64,000 nt of DNA from Mariniblastus sp. (GTDB lineage: Bacteria; Planctomycetota; Planctomycetia; Pirellulales; Pirellulaceae). How positions within the stretch are numbered: the stretch's first letter is position 1; each line of letters starts with the position of its first letter. Both the position numbers and the translations under genes were made by a program. Below the pieces are notes generated by a model that worked only from the letters and a program-made list of their open reading frames with translations, ran no database searches and was not told the DNA's origin. The stretch lies in assembly GCA_022447555.1 (NCBI GenBank), contig JAKVBF010000012.1, positions 203,078-267,077 of the forward strand, in the 5' to 3' direction. This document shows, in pieces, positions 62,186 to 64,000 of the stretch.

Positions 62186-63595
62186 ATGCCAACCTATCAA
62201 TTTGAAGCGATGGACCCACAGGGTCAAGAAATTCGAGACGTCATCGAAGCGCCCACGCAGGACGAAGCTCAGGCGACGATCCGCTCGATGGGTTATTTTG
62301 TGACCAAAATTGCCGTCCAGAAATCAGCCCAACGGGCCGGTGCGGGGGGGAGCTCGAAAAAGAAAACTTTCGCTCTGGGAGGAGCAGGCGGTAAGAAGAT
62401 CGTGCAGTTCACGAGGCAGCTGTCCATTCTTCAGGACGCCGGTCTGCCCATTTTGAGGTCGCTCAAGATTCTTGAAGAACAAGCCCGACCCGGCGCCCTC
62501 AAAAATGCGTTGATCGATGTTTGCGATGAGATTGAGGGGGGGGCCTCACTTTCTGAAGCGCTGGCAAAAAGCCCCAAGGTTTTTGATCGACTGTATGTCA
62601 ACATGATCAAGGCGGGTGAGGCGGGCGGCTCACTGGAAGTCATTCTGCGAAGATTGGCAGAGTTTAAAGAGCGGACGCAATCACTCAAGAACCAGGTCAT
62701 CGGTGCGATGATCTATCCGATCATGGTTGTCCTGTTCACCGTCGGTATTCTGGTCTTCATCATGATTCGGATCATTCCCGAGTTTAAAGAGATGTTTGAA
62801 GAGTTTGGAATTGCCCTGCCGGCCATGACTCAATTGCTGATCTCGATATCCGACCGATGTGTCAAGCTTTGGTTCTTGTTCCCATTGGTCCCCATTCTGA
62901 TCATCGTGACCATTGCCCTGATCTGTAAGTTCCGGGCAGGGAGGATGGGTTGGCACCTTTACCTCTTAAAGATTCCCGTCATTGGAAAATTGGTCGAAAA
63001 GAGCAACCTGGCTCGTACGACTCGAACCCTGGGTGCCTTGGTCGCCAGTGGTGTTCCGATCATTGAAGGGTTAACGATTACCCGTGAAACATCCGGTAAC
63101 GCGATGTTTGAAAAGATTTACAGTAAGGTCACCGATGCGATTCGCGAGGGTGATACGATTGCGGCTCCGATGAAGAAAAATGCCAAACCGAGTTTTCACC
63201 CGGTCACGGCGTTCTTTTTCTTGGCCACTGTCTCCCTCCCCCCATTGGCGGTTCTGTTCGTTCAGTTCGACCTGTGGTTTTACGTCGCCTACGCCTGTGG
63301 TGCTTTTGGGCTGATCTCCCTGCTTTGGTATTTCCTCAACTGCCGGAAACCGGTGGTCGAGGATTTGGTGATCAACATGATTGACGTCGGTGAAGAGACC
63401 GGCGAGTTGGATGTCATGCTTTACAAGGTCGCTGATTACTACGAAGAAGAAGTTCGGACGATTACCGACGGGATGTTGAAGATGATCGAGCCGATCATGA
63501 TTATCTTCCTCGGTCTGGTGGTCTTGTTCATCGTGGCGGCATTGTTCATGCCGCTGATCGCGATCATTTCCGGTCTGACCGGCAAAGGAAAATAA
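62186..63595 (+). CDS. pilC: Type II secretion / type IV pilus inner-membrane platform protein (GspF/PilC)
   Basis: 469 residues. Two repeated T2SSF domains: first around VQFTRQLSILQDAGLPILRSL and SKSP-x-VFDRLYVNMIKAGEAGGSL, second around NLARTTRTLGALVASGVPIIEGL and the MIDVGEETGELDVML segment. Transmembrane helices lie at about residues 170-195, 220-250, and the end (MIIFLGLVVLFIVAALFMPL). An extra pair of helices around LATVSLPPLAVLFVQF to ACGAFGLISLLWYFL interrupts the second domain, making it longer than the usual 400 residues. Works with the ATPases just upstream. ATG 62186 with GAGG ten bases upstream is preferred over the TTG at 62177. Confidence 0.92.
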   Translation: MPTYQFEAMDPQGQEIRDVIEAPTQDEAQATIRSMGYFVTKIAVQKSAQRAGAGGSSKKKTFALGGAGGKKIVQFTRQLSILQDAGLPILRSLKILEEQARPGALKNALIDVCDEIEGGASLSEALAKSPKVFDRLYVNMIKAGEAGGSLEVILRRLAEFKERTQSLKNQVIGAMIYPIMVVLFTVGILVFIMIRIIPEFKEMFEEFGIALPAMTQLLISISDRCVKLWFLFPLVPILIIVTIALICKFRAGRMGWHLYLLKIPVIGKLVEKSNLARTTRTLGALVASGVPIIEGLTITRETSGNAMFEKIYSKVTDAIREGDTIAAPMKKNAKPSFHPVTAFFFLATVSLPPLAVLFVQFDLWFYVAYACGAFGLISLLWYFLNCRKPVVEDLVINMIDVGEETGELDVMLYKVADYYEEEVRTITDGMLKMIEPIMIIFLGLVVLFIVAALFMPLIAIISGLTGKGK

Positions 63596-63608
63596 CGTCT
63601 CGTTCCGC

Positions 63609-63644
63609 TGGGCGGTCACCCGGGAGACGGGTTCTGGCCGCCCA
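63609..63644 (+). other. Large stem-loop between pilC and the pilin gene
   Basis: Outer stem TGGGCGG / CCGCCCA encloses an inner stem ACCCG / CGGGT with loop GGAGA. No T-run follows, so it is more likely an mRNA-stabilising or processing element than a terminator; such structures commonly raise pilin expression over upstream genes. Confidence 0.6.
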
Positions 63645-63679
63645 CTGAAAACGAATCAAACTTACCGGGAGAGTATCCA

Positions 63680-64000
63680 ATGAAATCTTATCTTTATCAC
63701 AACCGTCCCCATGACATTCGTCGCGGTTTCACCGTGGTCGAGGTATTGGTGGCGATCACGATCATCGCGATCCTAGCCGCGATCTTGACCCCTGTGGTCG
63801 GTTCGGCCCTACGACGGGCCAACGAGTTCGCCATTGAGTCCGAGATGAGTCAACTGGATCTGGCGATCGAACACTTTAAAAGCGACAACGGGTTTTACCC
63901 GCCCAGTTTTGCAAGCTTCGATAGTGCCGATGATATTCTACCTTACTTAAACCGGCTCGCTCCTAATCATGCTGAGGGCAATGGCGGTGTTGGAACTCGA
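63680..64000 (+). CDS. Type II secretion/type IV pseudopilin, cut by the window end
   Basis: 107 codons visible from ATG 63680, frame open at the window end. N-terminal leader of 16 residues ends in Gly, then the class III prepilin sequence FTVVEVLVAITIIAILAAIL with Glu at position +5 and the long hydrophobic helix. After the helix the protein has LRRANEFAIESEMSQLDLAIE and SDNGFYPPSF, typical of GspG/GspH-like pseudopilins. The leader peptide would be cut by a PilD peptidase not present here. GGGAGAG lies upstream of the start. Confidence 0.9.
   Translation, partial: MKSYLYHNRPHDIRRGFTVVEVLVAITIIAILAAILTPVVGSALRRANEFAIESEMSQLDLAIEHFKSDNGFYPPSFASFDSADDILPYLNRLAPNHAEGNGGVGTR

Overview
The window looks like a chromosomal segment of a free-living, probably marine planctomycete (Pirellulales-like). 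This is inferred from gene content: secreted PQQ-type beta-propellers, an RTX repeat protein that opens with a planctomycete LEPR-XLL-like motif, McsA/McsB, two adjacent clpP genes behind trigger factor, a type IV pilus/type II secretion ATPase cluster, many secreted proteins without known function, and a decayed planctomycete-style ECF sigma gene. No phage, insertion sequence, rRNA or CRISPR array was seen. One tRNA (Gly, GCC) is present. Genes lie on both strands, mostly in short operons. Layout. 1-2.2 kb: mcsA-mcsB, protein arginine kinase and its zinc-finger partner. 2.3-10.7 kb: seven same-strand genes that I regard as the most interesting part. They are a LuxE-sized acyl-activating enzyme, an aldehyde-dehydrogenase-fold reductase lacking the usual general-base motif, an iron-type alcohol dehydrogenase, an exported PQQ-like propeller, a HemN/HemW-like radical SAM protein, an orphan GcvH-like lipoyl carrier and a two-cluster ferredoxin. 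Together they suggest activation of a carboxylic acid and its stepwise reduction, with a lipoyl/Fe-S/radical SAM module attached; the substrate is unknown. 10.7-18.3 kb: a membrane protein next to a radical SAM/SPASM-like protein, a DUF2927 protein, a Cys-rich outer-membrane barrel with a textbook terminator, a second PQQ-like propeller and a family-2 glycosyltransferase. 18.5-25 kb: thyA-folA (dTMP synthesis and folate recycling), a large exported BNR/sortilin-like propeller, then hpf-ptsN-HPr, a nitrogen-PTS-like regulatory set. 25-30 kb: RNase E/G behind a 614-base leader, convergent with the RTX protein. 30-39 kb: MazG-like pyrophosphohydrolase, dicarboxylate/amino-acid symporter, a membrane-anchored trypsin-fold protein that has lost its catalytic His and Ser, endonuclease III, three tandem exported cyclophilins (the middle one catalytically degenerate), and divergent rsmD. 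39-48.4 kb: unknown exported proteins, an OsmC protein, clpP-clpP-tig, tRNA-Gly and an FHA protein. 48.4-56.6 kb: an ECF sigma remnant, a fatty-acid activation and beta-oxidation pair, a DUF4430 lipoprotein with a DUF6580 membrane protein, and two exported unknowns. 57 kb to the end: two PilB/GspE ATPases flanking PilT, then PilC/GspF and a pseudopilin cut by the window end, preceded by a structured, gene-free leader. Starts were moved to internal ATG or GTG codons where a Shine-Dalgarno sequence, signal peptide or family length argued for it; the reasons are given entry by entry.
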